Assembly: GCF_900100765.1 (NCBI RefSeq)
Contig: NZ_FNFO01000002.1
Location: forward strand, 744,001-808,000
Source of the DNA: Catalinimonas alkaloidigena
GTDB lineage: Bacteria; Bacteroidota; Bacteroidia; Cytophagales; Flexibacteraceae
Direction of reading: 5' to 3'
Length of the DNA: 64,000 bases
A model generated the notes under the pieces. That model worked only from the letters and a program-made list of their open reading frames with translations, was not told the origin of the DNA and searched no databases. The first letter of the stretch is position 1, and every line of letters begins with the position of its first letter. The position numbers were made by a program, and so were the translations under genes. Shown here one piece after another: positions 1 through 8,985 of the stretch.

Positions 1-588
1 GCCGCCAAGTTTCTGGGGTGCCACGCCATCCGCGTTAACCTGAACGGCAAAGGGTCCGACGAAGAAATTGCGAAGGCCGGCGTGGAGGGCTACGGCGCGC
101 TGGTAGACTACGGCGCGAAGCACAAGATGGCCGTGATCATCGAAAATCACTTCGGGCCGTCGACCAATCCCGACTGGCTGGCCGATGTGGTCAGGCAAGT
201 GAATAGCCCCTACGCAGGCGTACTACCTGACTTCGGCAACTTTACCCGCCGCACCGATCCGGAAGCGCAGACCATCGAAGCGTTTGCCAAAACCAAGGTG
301 ATCAAAGAATACGACCGGTACGACGGCGTGAAAAAACTCATGCCCTACGCGAAAGGGGTCAGTGCCAAAACGCATCAGTTCGACGACCGGGGCTACGATG
401 TGGAAACCGATTTTACCCGGATGCTGAAACTCATCAAAGATGCTGGGTTCAAAGGATTTATCGGCATCGAATACGAAGGCGCGTTTCTGAAACAGATGAT
501 GCAACTGCCCGGCGACTACCTGACCGAATTCGAAGGCATTATGGCAACCAAACGGCTTCTGGAGAAAGTAGGGGCGACCTTGTCGTGA
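1..588 (+). CDS. Sugar phosphate isomerase/epimerase (xylose isomerase-like TIM barrel), 5' end outside window
   Basis: The reading frame is open from base 1, so the start lies upstream of the window; the GTG at 82 is internal. About 195 C-terminal residues are present. Four acidic or His residues sit in the spacing typical of the metal site of xylose isomerase-like TIM barrels: Glu in IIEN, Asp in PDFGN, His in AKTHQF and Glu in GIEYEG. The family isomerises or epimerises sugars or inositols with a divalent metal. The substrate cannot be told from this fragment. A bidirectional terminator follows at 619-648. Confidence 0.85.
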   Translation, partial: AAKFLGCHAIRVNLNGKGSDEEIAKAGVEGYGALVDYGAKHKMAVIIENHFGPSTNPDWLADVVRQVNSPYAGVLPDFGNFTRRTDPEAQTIEAFAKTKVIKEYDRYDGVKKLMPYAKGVSAKTHQFDDRGYDVETDFTRMLKLIKDAGFKGFIGIEYEGAFLKQMMQLPGDYLTEFEGIMATKRLLEKVGATLS

Positions 589-618
589 AACTTCCGCCTT
601 GCTGGCGCCTGAAAATAA

Positions 619-648
619 AAAAGCCTTCGAGAAAACTCGAAGGCTTTT
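619..648. terminator. Bidirectional intrinsic terminator
   Basis: An 11-bp stem (AAGCCTTCGAG / CTCGAAGGCTT) closes an AAAA loop, with an A-run on the left and a T-run on the right. It can end both the isomerase transcript on the plus strand and the tRNA-Leu transcript on the minus strand. Confidence 0.85.
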
Positions 649-655
649 GCTTTAG

Positions 656-739
656 TGCCGAAGGCGAGAGTCGAACTCGCACGGGCGTAAGCCCACACGC
701 CCCTGAAACGTGCGTGTCTACCAGTTTCACCACTTCGGC
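656..739 (-). tRNA. tRNA-Leu (anticodon CAG)
   Basis: On the minus strand the 84-nt sequence starts GCCGAAG and ends CTTCGGC plus discriminator A, giving a perfect 7-bp acceptor stem. The anticodon stem CACGT/GCGTG encloses loop TTCAGGG, so the anticodon is CAG. The long variable arm (GTGGGCTTACGCCC) and the T-loop GTTCGACTC are those of a class II tRNA. The 3' CCA is not encoded. Confidence 0.97.
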
Positions 740-753
740 GTCTAAACGGGCAG

Positions 754-784
754 CAAATGTAAGCGGCGTATTTCAAATGAACAA
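754..784 (-). promoter_or_regulatory. Probable promoter of tRNA-Leu
   Basis: On the minus strand TACATTTG (754-761) matches the Bacteroidota -7 consensus TAnnTTTG exactly. A partial TTG lies about 19 bases further upstream. The spacing puts the start of transcription just before the tRNA 5' end at 739. Confidence 0.6.
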
Positions 785-853
785 CCTTTCCTGTTTTTTT
801 CTTTGCGAAAGCGGAACATCCCGCTCGTGGCTTCCCTACGTGGAACGATTCCC

Positions 854-861
854 TAATTTTG
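854..861 (+). promoter_or_regulatory. Probable -7 promoter element of pheT
   Basis: TAATTTTG matches the Bacteroidota -7 consensus. It would start transcription near 867 and leave a leader of about 90 nt before the pheT ATG at 955. No good -33 element is visible. Confidence 0.4.
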
Positions 862-954
862 AGGTTCGAATGTACCCCGCCCGGAGGGAAACGAGGCGTC
901 TGCTGCTTGCTCGTTCAGGGTGTGGGTGTTCTGTATCTAACTAGACATTGCCCC

Positions 955-3360
955 ATGAAAATATCCGTCAATTGGTTGCGCGACTTTATCGACCTGCACG
1001 AGTCGGCCGAAGAACTGGACGCGCGGCTGACCGCCTCGGGCCTGGAAGTCGAAGGCGTAGAAACGATCGAAGCCGTACCCGGCAGCCTGCAAGGCATGGT
1101 AATCGGGGAGGTGCTGACCTGCGAGAAGCACCCCGATGCCGACAAACTCAGCAAAACGACCGTAGACCTCGGTAGCGAAGTGGTGCCCATCGTGTGCGGT
1201 GCACCCAATGTCGCGGCCGGACAGAAGGTTGTGGTGGCTACCGTGGGGGCCACATTGTACCCCGCAGAGGGTGAGCCGTTTACCATCAAGAAGGCCAAAA
1301 TTCGCGGCGAAGTTTCGCAGGGCATGATCTGTGCAGAAGATGAACTTGGCCTCGGGGCTTCGCATGCGGGCATTATGGTGCTGGATACCGACTTGCCCAA
1401 TGGCACCCCCGCCGCCGACTACTTTCACCTGGAAACTGACTACGTTTTGGAAATCGGCCTGACGCCGAACCGGGCCGACGCGGCCTCGCACCTGGGTGTG
1501 GCGCGCGACCTGCGGGCCCTTTACAATCGCCCCATCACCAAGCCCGACGTCTCGGCGTTTGCCGTGGCGCGTGCGGAAAGCCCCGTCGAGATCGTAATCG
1601 AAGCGCCCGAAGGTTGCCCGCGCTACTGTGGCGTGAGCGTACACGGCGTTACGGTCGGCCCCTCTCCGGAATGGTTACAGCAACGCCTGCGGGCCATCGG
1701 CTTGTCACCGATCAACAACGTGGTCGACGTGACCAATTACGTGTTGCACGGGCTGGGGCAGCCGCTGCACGCGTTCGACGAAGCACAATTGGCCGGACAC
1801 AAAATCGTGGTGCGCTACGCGAACGAAGGAGAAACCTTGGTCACGCTGGATGACGTCGAGCGAAAGCTTTCGGCCGAAGATCTGGTGATTTGCGACGGCG
1901 ACAAACCGGTGGCATTGGCGGGAGTATTCGGAGGTGCGGGTTCGGGCGTGACGGAAGCTACCACCAACGTATTCATCGAAAGCGCTTATTTCGCGCCGGG
2001 CAGCGTGCGGCGTACGGCCCAGCGGCACGGCCTCAAAACCGATGCCTCGTTCCGCTTTGAGCGGGGAACCGACCCGGAGCTGCCTGCCTACGCGGCAAAG
2101 TACGCCGCCCTGTTGTTGCAGGAAGTGGCCGGCGGTACCATCGTCACCGACGTAACCGACAACCATCCGCGGCCCGTGACGGGCTTCCCGGTCGACGTGC
2201 GTTACCGGCACCTGGATCGCCTGTTGGGGGTGCAGATTCCGCACGGACGCGTTCGCAAGATTCTGGAGCTGCTCGACATTCGCATCGAGGAGGAAACCGA
2301 CGCAGGGCTGCGCCTGTGGGTGCCGCCTTACCGGGTCGACGTGCAGCGGGAAGCCGATGTGGCCGAAGAACTGCTGCGGATTTACGGCTACGACCAGCTG
2401 GAAGTGAGCGCACAACTGCGGAGCGATTTTCTGTCGGAGTTTCCGGCGGTGGACCGCGATACATTGCGGCAACGCATTTCGACGCTGCTGACGGCCGTCG
2501 GCTTTACCGAAATTCAGACCAATTCGCTGACCCGGCCGGAGTATGCTCAATGGCTGGGAGCCGAGGCGCAGAGCGTGCCGCTGGTCAATCCGCTGAGCGA
2601 AGAACTGAGTGTGCTGCGGCAGCACCTGCTGTTTACCGGACTGGAAGTAATGGCACATAACCTGAACCGACGCCAGACCGACCTGCGGCTGTTTGAGTTC
2701 GGACGCATCTACCAGAAAACCGAGAAAGGCTATCAGGAAGCCGATCAACTGATTCTGCTGGCGCAGGGCAACCAGCGGGCCGAAACCTGGCAGGGCAAAT
2801 CGCAGCCCGTCGACTTCTTCCAACTCGGGAATGTCGTCACGAAAGTACTGCGGAAACTGGGGGCCGACGAACTGGAACAGGTCCCCGCCCAAGACCCGCA
2901 GTTTGCCTGGGGCCTGACCCTGCGGATGAATCGCCGCGACGTGGCGACGCTGGGACTGGTGAAAACCTCTTTGAGCCGGAAGATGGAACTCAAGAGCCTG
3001 GTGTTCTGCGCCGTGCTCGACTGGGATTACCTGACCAAGAAGTTCAGCGATCAGCTCGTGACGCAGGAAATCTCACGTTTCCCCGAAGTGCGCCGCGACC
3101 TTTCGTTGGTGCTGGACCGGAACGTGACCTTCGAGGAGATCCGGCAGATTGCCCGGAAAACTGAGCGACGTCTGTTGCGCGACCTCAACGTGTTCGATGT
3201 CTACGAAGGCGAATCGCTGGGGGCCGGGAAAAAATCCTATTCCGTGAGTTTCATCCTGCAAGACCAGGAGCGGACCCTGACTGACAAGGAGATCGACAAG
3301 ACGATGGACCGCCTCATGAAGAATTTCGAGCGCGAGCTGGGCGCCGTGATCCGGCGGTAG
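955..3360 (+). CDS. pheT: Phenylalanine--tRNA ligase beta subunit
   Basis: The product has 801 residues, the normal length for bacterial PheT. It forms the alpha2beta2 synthetase that charges tRNA-Phe. The N-terminus (MKISVNWLRDFIDL) and the OB-fold tRNA-binding domain (about 40-150, with KHPDADKLS) are typical. The B3/B4 editing and B5 regions follow, and the C-terminal ferredoxin-like anticodon-binding domain (about 705-800) begins near SRFPEVRRDLSLVLD. The frame is open upstream to 859, but ATG 955 matches the family N-terminus. pheS is not next to it. Confidence 0.98.
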   Translation: MKISVNWLRDFIDLHESAEELDARLTASGLEVEGVETIEAVPGSLQGMVIGEVLTCEKHPDADKLSKTTVDLGSEVVPIVCGAPNVAAGQKVVVATVGATLYPAEGEPFTIKKAKIRGEVSQGMICAEDELGLGASHAGIMVLDTDLPNGTPAADYFHLETDYVLEIGLTPNRADAASHLGVARDLRALYNRPITKPDVSAFAVARAESPVEIVIEAPEGCPRYCGVSVHGVTVGPSPEWLQQRLRAIGLSPINNVVDVTNYVLHGLGQPLHAFDEAQLAGHKIVVRYANEGETLVTLDDVERKLSAEDLVICDGDKPVALAGVFGGAGSGVTEATTNVFIESAYFAPGSVRRTAQRHGLKTDASFRFERGTDPELPAYAAKYAALLLQEVAGGTIVTDVTDNHPRPVTGFPVDVRYRHLDRLLGVQIPHGRVRKILELLDIRIEEETDAGLRLWVPPYRVDVQREADVAEELLRIYGYDQLEVSAQLRSDFLSEFPAVDRDTLRQRISTLLTAVGFTEIQTNSLTRPEYAQWLGAEAQSVPLVNPLSEELSVLRQHLLFTGLEVMAHNLNRRQTDLRLFEFGRIYQKTEKGYQEADQLILLAQGNQRAETWQGKSQPVDFFQLGNVVTKVLRKLGADELEQVPAQDPQFAWGLTLRMNRRDVATLGLVKTSLSRKMELKSLVFCAVLDWDYLTKKFSDQLVTQEISRFPEVRRDLSLVLDRNVTFEEIRQIARKTERRLLRDLNVFDVYEGESLGAGKKSYSVSFILQDQERTLTDKEIDKTMDRLMKNFERELGAVIRR

Positions 3361-3425
3361 GGCTGAAACATGCACCGGAGTAGTTTCGTCAGTATAATAC
3401 TAGCACCTTCAACTCACAATTACCC

Positions 3426-3722
3426 TTGGACCTGATTAGCCGTATCGAACAATTGGAAAGGCGCCTGCGCAGGCTGGTGGAACTGTACCGGCATTCGCAG
3501 CGTGAACTGGCACAGATTCAGCAGGAAAAAGCCTCTCTGGAAGAGCTGGTAGCACGGCAGAAGCGGGAACTGAGTAACTTTCAAAATCAACCTAAAATCA
3601 GTAAGATTGTAACTTCGGTACCCGTAAATCCTCAGGATACGGCCGAACTTCGGCAACGTATTGATGAGTGTGTCAAGGAGATCGATCAGTGCATAGCTTA
3701 CTTGAGTAATTCAGAGTTTTAA
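3426..3722 (+). CDS. Small coiled-coil protein upstream of zapA
   Basis: This 98-residue protein starts with TTG. Residues 1-52 are a strongly predicted coiled coil rich in Leu, Glu, Arg and Gln, followed by a short linker and a second helix (about 72-98). I do not recognise a named family. It lies 20 bp before zapA and 65 bp after pheT in the same direction, so it is probably in one transcript with both. A short coiled coil next to ZapA suggests a ZapB-like divisome partner, which is inference from position and shape only. Confidence 0.75.
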   Translation: MDLISRIEQLERRLRRLVELYRHSQRELAQIQQEKASLEELVARQKRELSNFQNQPKISKIVTSVPVNPQDTAELRQRIDECVKEIDQCIAYLSNSEF

Positions 3723-3742
3723 GATAGCCTATCGGCTTTACC

Positions 3743-4033
3743 ATGGGCGAATTATCCATAAAGATCAAGATCATCGACCGGGAGTACCCGATGCGCACGG
3801 AGGCCTCTGACGAAGAGCGCCTGCGCACGGCCGCGCGGCTGGTGAACGAACAGGTTTCCGAGCTGCGGAAACGGTTTGGGCTGGATGATAAACAAGACTT
3901 GCTGGCGATGGTGGCCTTTTTGTCTTTAGAGGAGAAAATGCGGGCAGAAGAGGAAAAATCAACCCTGGAGCGAACGCTCGCCCGGAAAATGAGCACCTTG
4001 GATGACCTGATTTCGTCGGTACTGGCCGAGTAA
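3743..4033 (+). CDS. zapA: Cell division protein ZapA
   Basis: The product has 96 residues, the usual ZapA length. The N-terminal globular part carries the family pattern SIKIKIIDREYPMR, with an RTAARLVNEQV helix, and the C-terminal helix would form the dimer or tetramer coiled coil. ZapA bundles FtsZ filaments at the division site in the cytoplasm. It is followed 102 bp later by rny. Confidence 0.9.
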   Translation: MGELSIKIKIIDREYPMRTEASDEERLRTAARLVNEQVSELRKRFGLDDKQDLLAMVAFLSLEEKMRAEEEKSTLERTLARKMSTLDDLISSVLAE

Positions 4034-4135
4034 TCTGTCTTAACTCTCACATTCCAAGTAACTTTTTCTGATCCATGCTCTTTCATTTCGGCTTACCGGA
4101 GTGTGTACTCAACCTATTTTAACCCGGAATGAACA

Positions 4136-5698
4136 ATGGATATAATCTGGATAGTAGTCGCTGGCGTGGTCGGGCTGGTGGCGGGAGTCCTTATCGGCCG
4201 TATTTTGTTAAGGCAGGTTTTACAGAAGGAAGAAGAAAAAGCGCGTGAGAAGGCCGAGCTTATTCTCAAAGAAGCCGAACTGAAAGGGGAAGGCATCAAA
4301 AAAGAGAAAATGCTCCAGGCCAAAGAGAAGTACCTGCAACTCAAAGCCAATTTCGAAGAAGAAGCCAACCGGAAGAAAAACCAGATCATCACCAACGAGA
4401 ACAAGCTGAAGCAGCGGGAGCAGACGTTGAACAAGATGACGGAAAAGCTCAACCGCAAAGAAGCCGAACTCGACAGCCTGAAAGAAAACGTCAGCGCGCA
4501 ACTGGAGCAGGTGCAAAAGCGCCGCGAGGAGATGGAAAAGCTGAAGGCCTCGCAGGTCACCAAGCTGGAGCGCATTGCGGGCCTCACGGCCGAAGAAGCC
4601 AAGAGCCAATTGGTGGAAACGTTGAAAGACGAGGCCCAGACCGAAGCGGCGTCGTCCATCAAAAACATCCTGGAAGAAGCCCGTTTGTCGGCAACAAAAG
4701 ACGCGAAGAAAGTTGTGCTGGAAACGATTCAGCGTACGGCAACGGAGCATGCCATCGAAAACTGCGTGTCGGTCTTCAACATCGAAAGCGACGACGTCAA
4801 AGGCAAGATCATCGGGCGTGAAGGACGCAACATTCGTGCGCTGGAAGCCGCCACGGGCGTTGAAATTATCGTCGACGATACGCCGGAGGCGATCATCATC
4901 TCGGGCTTCGATCCGGTACGCCGCGAAATCGCCCGACTGTCGCTACACCGCCTGGTGGCCGACGGACGGATTCACCCGGCGCGGATTGAGGAAGTAGTCG
5001 CCAAAACCCGCAAAAACATTGAAGACGAAATTGTCGAAATCGGGGAGCGGACGGCCATCGACCTCGGTATCCACGGGCTGCATCCGGAACTGATCAAGAT
5101 GGTAGGGCGGATGCGTTTCCGCTCGTCGTACGGGCAAAACCTGTTGCAGCACTCGCGCGAAGTGGCTCGCCTCTGCGCCACCATGGCCGCCGAATTGGGT
5201 CTGAACGCCAAGATGGCCAAACGCGCCGGACTGTTGCACGACATCGGGAAAGTCTGGCCCGAAGAGCCGGAACTGCCGCACGCCATTCTGGGCATGGACC
5301 TGGCCAAGAAGTACAAAGAGCACGCGGACGTGTGCAATGCCATCGGAGCGCACCATGACGAAATCGAAATGACAACGATGATTTCGCCCATCGTGCAGGC
5401 CTGTGACGCCATTTCGGGCTCTCGTCCGGGCGCGCGTCGCGAAGTGATGGAATCGTACATCCAGCGCTTGAAAGATCTGGAAGCCCTGGCGTTGTCGTTC
5501 GACGGAGTCAATAACTGTTACGCCATTCAGGCAGGGCGCGAACTGCGCGTGCTGGTAGATGCCGAGTCGGTGTCGGACGAACAGGCGGGGATGCTCTCGT
5601 TCCAGATTTCGCAGAAAATCGAAAAAGACATGCAATATCCGGGACAGATCAAAGTCACGGTGATTCGCGAGATGCGCTCGGTGAGTTACGCCCGCTAA
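4136..5698 (+). CDS. rny: Ribonuclease Y
   Basis: The product has 520 residues, as usual for RNase Y, a membrane-anchored endoribonuclease that starts mRNA decay. An N-terminal membrane segment (about 4-24) is followed by a long charged coiled coil (about 28-200). A KH domain contains [15 protein letters not shown], and the HD metal-dependent phosphohydrolase domain contains GLLHDIGK and HHDE. A clear terminator follows at 5726-5756. Confidence 0.98.
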   Translation: MDIIWIVVAGVVGLVAGVLIGRILLRQVLQKEEEKAREKAELILKEAELKGEGIKKEKMLQAKEKYLQLKANFEEEANRKKNQIITNENKLKQREQTLNKMTEKLNRKEAELDSLKENVSAQLEQVQKRREEMEKLKASQVTKLERIAGLTAEEAKSQLVETLKDEAQTEAASSIKNILEEARLSATKDAKKVVLETIQRTATEHAIENCVSVFNIESDDVKGKIIGREGRNIRALEAATGVEIIVDDTPEAIIISGFDPVRREIARLSLHRLVADGRIHPARIEEVVAKTRKNIEDEIVEIGERTAIDLGIHGLHPELIKMVGRMRFRSSYGQNLLQHSREVARLCATMAAELGLNAKMAKRAGLLHDIGKVWPEEPELPHAILGMDLAKKYKEHADVCNAIGAHHDEIEMTTMISPIVQACDAISGSRPGARREVMESYIQRLKDLEALALSFDGVNNCYAIQAGRELRVLVDAESVSDEQAGMLSFQISQKIEKDMQYPGQIKVTVIREMRSVSYAR

Positions 5699-5725
5699 GG
5701 ATAAAAAATCGATCGGAAGAGTTTG

Positions 5726-5756
5726 AAAAACGCCGCTGACCAGCGGCGTTTTTTAT
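5726..5756 (+). terminator. Intrinsic terminator after rny
   Basis: CGCCGCT/AGCGGCG arms with a 4-nt loop are followed by six T residues. Confidence 0.9.
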
Positions 5757-5826
5757 GGTTTTGGGTACAAAAAAATCGGTTTTGCGGGAAGATCCTCCAC
5801 TAACAATCCACTTCGGCAAATAATAT

Positions 5827-5858
5827 TTTGTTTTTAGTGGGCTGAATCCTGTAATTTG
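5827..5858 (+). promoter_or_regulatory. Possible promoter of the Lrp-type regulator
   Basis: TTTG (5827-5830) and TAATTTG (5852-5858) lie 21 bases apart, close to the Bacteroidota pattern TTTG-N19-TAnnTTTG but one base short in the -7 element. Transcription would begin near 5865, about 77 nt before the chosen start codon. Confidence 0.35.
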
Positions 5859-5941
5859 CACCACCAAAAAAAATGCCTAACTGCTTGGGTGTTTCAAACC
5901 GCCAAGCGATTCTTTCATCATTATTAAGCACCACCTCCGTC

Positions 5942-6439
5942 ATGAGCAGCGTGAAATTTGATCACATTGACCGGAAAATACTGCACATCCTTCAGAACAA
6001 CGCCAAAATAACCAATGCGCAACTGTCGAAGGAGATTGGCCTGTCGCCCGCCCCTACGCTGGAACGGGTAAAGAAACTGGAAAACTCGGGCGTGATCGTA
6101 AGCTATCACGCAAAACTGGACCCGCACGAAGTCGGGTTGGGTGTCAGCACCTTTGTCCAGGTCACCCTGATCGGGCACAAAAAGAAATACATCGATGCCT
6201 TCATCAATAAAATCAGCGAGATTCCCGAGGTGGTCGAGTGCCATCACATCACGGGCCAGGGTGATTTTATGTTGAAGGTGGTGGCGTCGGATATTCCCAG
6301 CTACCAGCGTCTGATGCTGGAAGAAATCAGCGAGATCGACGAGATCGACAGCATGGAGTCCATCATCATTTTGCAAACGTTTAAAGACAGCCGTGGGGTG
6401 CCCATTCCAGAGCACATCGTGCTGCAAAACGGCATCTGA
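5942..6439 (+). CDS. Lrp/AsnC family transcriptional regulator
   Basis: The product has 165 residues from ATG 5942. The frame is open to 5873, but the extra residues do not resemble the family. The N-terminal winged helix-turn-helix (KFDHIDRKILHILQNN, then AQLSKEIGLSPAPTLERVKKLE) binds DNA. The C-terminal RAM domain (about 72-150, VSTFVQVTLIG through DFMLKVVASD) senses amino acids and forms octamers. The effector and targets are unknown. It stands alone between two terminators. Confidence 0.92.
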   Translation: MSSVKFDHIDRKILHILQNNAKITNAQLSKEIGLSPAPTLERVKKLENSGVIVSYHAKLDPHEVGLGVSTFVQVTLIGHKKKYIDAFINKISEIPEVVECHHITGQGDFMLKVVASDIPSYQRLMLEEISEIDEIDSMESIIILQTFKDSRGVPIPEHIVLQNGI

Positions 6440-6478
6440 GCCGGTGCGTTACAGCTACAACCGCAATGCCCTTCTTGA

Positions 6479-6507
6479 AAAAGGCGAGTCGCAGTGACTC
6501 GCCTTTT
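6479..6507. terminator. Bidirectional terminator between convergent genes
   Basis: A 10-bp stem AAGGCGAGTC/GACTCGCCTT with loop GCAGT has A- and T-runs on its two sides. It lies between the Lrp-type gene and the TPR gene, which ends at 6515. Confidence 0.85.
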
Positions 6508-6514
6508 GTGTTTC

Positions 6515-7717
6515 TTACGCTTTGCGATGACTGCGCAGGTACGTGCGCGCTTCGTCGTACGTGCTGTGCTTGCGGTCTGCTTTCTTTTTAATGAGCTGAT
6601 AATAGTCGCGTGCCTGCCCCACATCCCCTTGGGCGTCGGCAATGCGCGCCAGATGGGCCAGCGAATACAGGTAATAGCCAGAATCGTCCTGATTGGAGGC
6701 CTCGGCAAACTGCACTGCCTGCTGGAAATACGCTTTGGCTTTGTCGAGATCGCGGTGACGCACCTGATTGATGTAGCCGAGGTAAAATGCGGCGTACCGT
6801 CCGCTCACCGCTTCGTAGCCGGGCATCTGCGCCGCAATTTTCTCTAAGATACTCGCAGAGGCTTCTTCGGCCTCGCGCAGCCGGCCCTGTGTAAAACAGA
6901 GGCGTGCATAATAGCGCTGGAAAAAGGCGTTGTCAGGGTATGCCTCGTAAAGGCGCGTAGCGATGGGCATCGCCAGATCGGGGCGTCCCTCTTCCGACGC
7001 GTAAATCTGCATCAGAAAGTACTGCGCCTCCGTGCGGGTATAGAACGCATTCAGCGTAACCTCCCGCAACTGTTTCAGACCCAGCTCCTTGTCACCGTCC
7101 GGGAATAGTGCCACCACGGGCCGCAGCCAGAAGTAGTTTTCCGGAATCCACTCGGCATAGTAATTATACAATCCATCGCCGAACAGAAACTCCGGGCTCA
7201 GCTCAGCTTTGTCTTTGCTCTTTTGCATGTAGTTGAGCGCGTTTTTCCCAGCGAAGGTGGCCTTGCGCCACTGCTTTCGTTCCGAGTAGAGGCGCCCTTT
7301 GAAACCCCAGGCGGCCGCCAGAAAAAAGTTAGCTTCCACGTTTTCGGGGTCGCGGTCCAGCAGGGCTTCTGCCTTTTCGATGCTTTGGTCCATGTAAGAC
7401 AGAAATGCATCATCGTAACGCTCTACATCGATGTTGGGCACGATGCGCCACCATTGGCTCAAGCCGAGCAAGAAATAGGGGAGGGGGTGTGCGGGGTGAT
7501 CCTGCCTCATCCAACTGAACTTCATGTCCGCCCGATCGAACTTGAAGTTATACATGTCGTTAATCGCCTCCGTCGCCTGTACCTGGATATTCATGTTGGT
7601 CAACAGAATATTCGGGTTGCCGAGCATCACTTCTTCCTCGTTGTTGGAGGAATACTGTGCCCAGGCCAGCATGGGGAAAAACAAGGCGGCCAGCAAACAG
7701 AACCGCAGTTTATTCAT
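6515..7717 (-). CDS. Secreted tetratricopeptide-repeat protein, function unknown
   Basis: The 400-residue product begins with a clear signal peptide (MNKLRFCLLAALFFPMLAWA) and probably goes to the periplasm. The rest is helical with TPR-like pairs, for example AEALLDRDPENVEANFFLAAAWG and DNAFFQRYYARLCFTQGRLREAEE. No catalytic motif is visible. TPR proteins of this kind usually scaffold protein complexes. The partner is unknown, since the neighbours are divergent or convergent genes. Confidence 0.8.
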   Translation of the reverse strand: MNKLRFCLLAALFFPMLAWAQYSSNNEEEVMLGNPNILLTNMNIQVQATEAINDMYNFKFDRADMKFSWMRQDHPAHPLPYFLLGLSQWWRIVPNIDVERYDDAFLSYMDQSIEKAEALLDRDPENVEANFFLAAAWGFKGRLYSERKQWRKATFAGKNALNYMQKSKDKAELSPEFLFGDGLYNYYAEWIPENYFWLRPVVALFPDGDKELGLKQLREVTLNAFYTRTEAQYFLMQIYASEEGRPDLAMPIATRLYEAYPDNAFFQRYYARLCFTQGRLREAEEASASILEKIAAQMPGYEAVSGRYAAFYLGYINQVRHRDLDKAKAYFQQAVQFAEASNQDDSGYYLYSLAHLARIADAQGDVGQARDYYQLIKKKADRKHSTYDEARTYLRSHRKA

Positions 7718-7849
7718 ACCTTTCCAATGCTAATTCAATGTACTGTGTGGTTTGCACGTCCGTAGGGTTCATCTACAACGGACCTGTCTAAATGGTTCCC
7801 GGAAGATAAGTGAATTCAAACACAGTATGTATCATTTACGTTATAACGC

Positions 7850-8764
7850 ATGGAGTTACTCAAAAGTCTGTGTCAGGTCCACGCCCCTTCGGGCAACGAA
7901 GCAGCTTTAAAAGATTTTCTACTTACCTACATACGCGAGCAGTCGCCCCGGTGGCAAGTGCAGCCGGAGATAATCGAAGGCCCCGAGTGGCAAGACTGTT
8001 TGATGTTAGTATTCGGCGAACCGCGCACGGCCATTTTCGCCCACATGGATTCGGTGGGGTTTACCGTCCGCTACGACAACAAGCTGGTGCCCATTGGGGG
8101 ACCGGATGCGAAAACGGGTTACCGGCTGGTGGGCCGGGATACGCAGGGGGAGATTGAGGCGACGCTGGTAGCCGACGAAGAGGGGCAGATTTTGTGCGTG
8201 GACTTTCCCCGGCTGATTGATCGGGGAACCGAACTGGTCTTTAAGGCCGATTTTCGCGAAAGTCCGACGCATGTGCAATGCTGCTATCTGGACAATCGTC
8301 TGGGCGTTTGGAGCGCTTTGCAGGTGGCCGAAACCCTGGAGCACGGGGTGATTTGTTTTTCGTGTTGGGAAGAACACGGCGGCGGGTCAGTGAGTTATCT
8401 GGTCAGGTACCTATGGGAGCGTTTCCACATCCGGCAGGCCCTCGTGTCCGACATTACGTGGGTCACCGAGGGAGTTAAGCCCGGCAAAGGCGTGGTAATT
8501 TCCCTGCGCGATCAGCGAATTCCCCGGCGGAGTTTTTTGGAGCGTGTGGTGAGCGAGGCCAGTCAAACGGGCGTGCCGTACCAATTGGAAGTAGAAGAAT
8601 GGGGCGGGAGCGATGGCAAAGAAATTCAGGCATCGCCTTATCCGATCGACTGGTGCTTCATCGGAGCGCCGGAAGAGAACGTGCATTCGCCCCACGAACG
8701 CGTCCATCGGGACGACATCGAGGCCATGGTCGCCCTTTATCGGGCACTGATGCGACATTTATAG
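7850..8764 (+). CDS. M42-like metallopeptidase (glutamyl aminopeptidase/endoglucanase family)
   Basis: The product has 304 residues, slightly shorter than typical M42 enzymes (about 340-360). The di-metal ligands of the family can be followed in order: His in FAHMDS, Asp in YLDNRLG, Glu-Glu in CWEEHGGG, Asp in VSDITW and His in NVHSPHE. The catalytic machinery looks intact. M42 enzymes are cytosolic aminopeptidases that trim peptides. There is no signal peptide. The first in-frame ATG was chosen; 85 bases upstream have no gene. Confidence 0.85.
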   Translation: MELLKSLCQVHAPSGNEAALKDFLLTYIREQSPRWQVQPEIIEGPEWQDCLMLVFGEPRTAIFAHMDSVGFTVRYDNKLVPIGGPDAKTGYRLVGRDTQGEIEATLVADEEGQILCVDFPRLIDRGTELVFKADFRESPTHVQCCYLDNRLGVWSALQVAETLEHGVICFSCWEEHGGGSVSYLVRYLWERFHIRQALVSDITWVTEGVKPGKGVVISLRDQRIPRRSFLERVVSEASQTGVPYQLEVEEWGGSDGKEIQASPYPIDWCFIGAPEENVHSPHERVHRDDIEAMVALYRALMRHL

Positions 8765-8832
8765 CTACAAAAAAAGAGGCTTGGTTAAACCTTGTCGGGA
8801 AGATTCGCGTTAAATTCCTATTTAAAGGGGTT

Positions 8833-8863
8833 TTTGTCTTGCAATTGCGGGCGGATATCTTTG
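8833..8863 (+). promoter_or_regulatory. Strong Bacteroidota-type promoter upstream of the M48 gene
   Basis: TTTG (8833-8836), a spacer of exactly 19 bases and TATCTTTG (8856-8863) match the consensus TTTG-N19-TAnnTTTG fully. Transcription should start near 8869, giving a leader of about 115 nt. Confidence 0.75.
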
Positions 8864-8985
8864 ATTAATGGAATCAGGTCAAAAAAAATTGCATAACGTT
8901 TGGTCAGCGTATCGCAACCATGTAACTTCATCGGGGATTATTTCACTTCTGTCTGTCACCACCATTTTGCTCCTGCCTTACCTAC

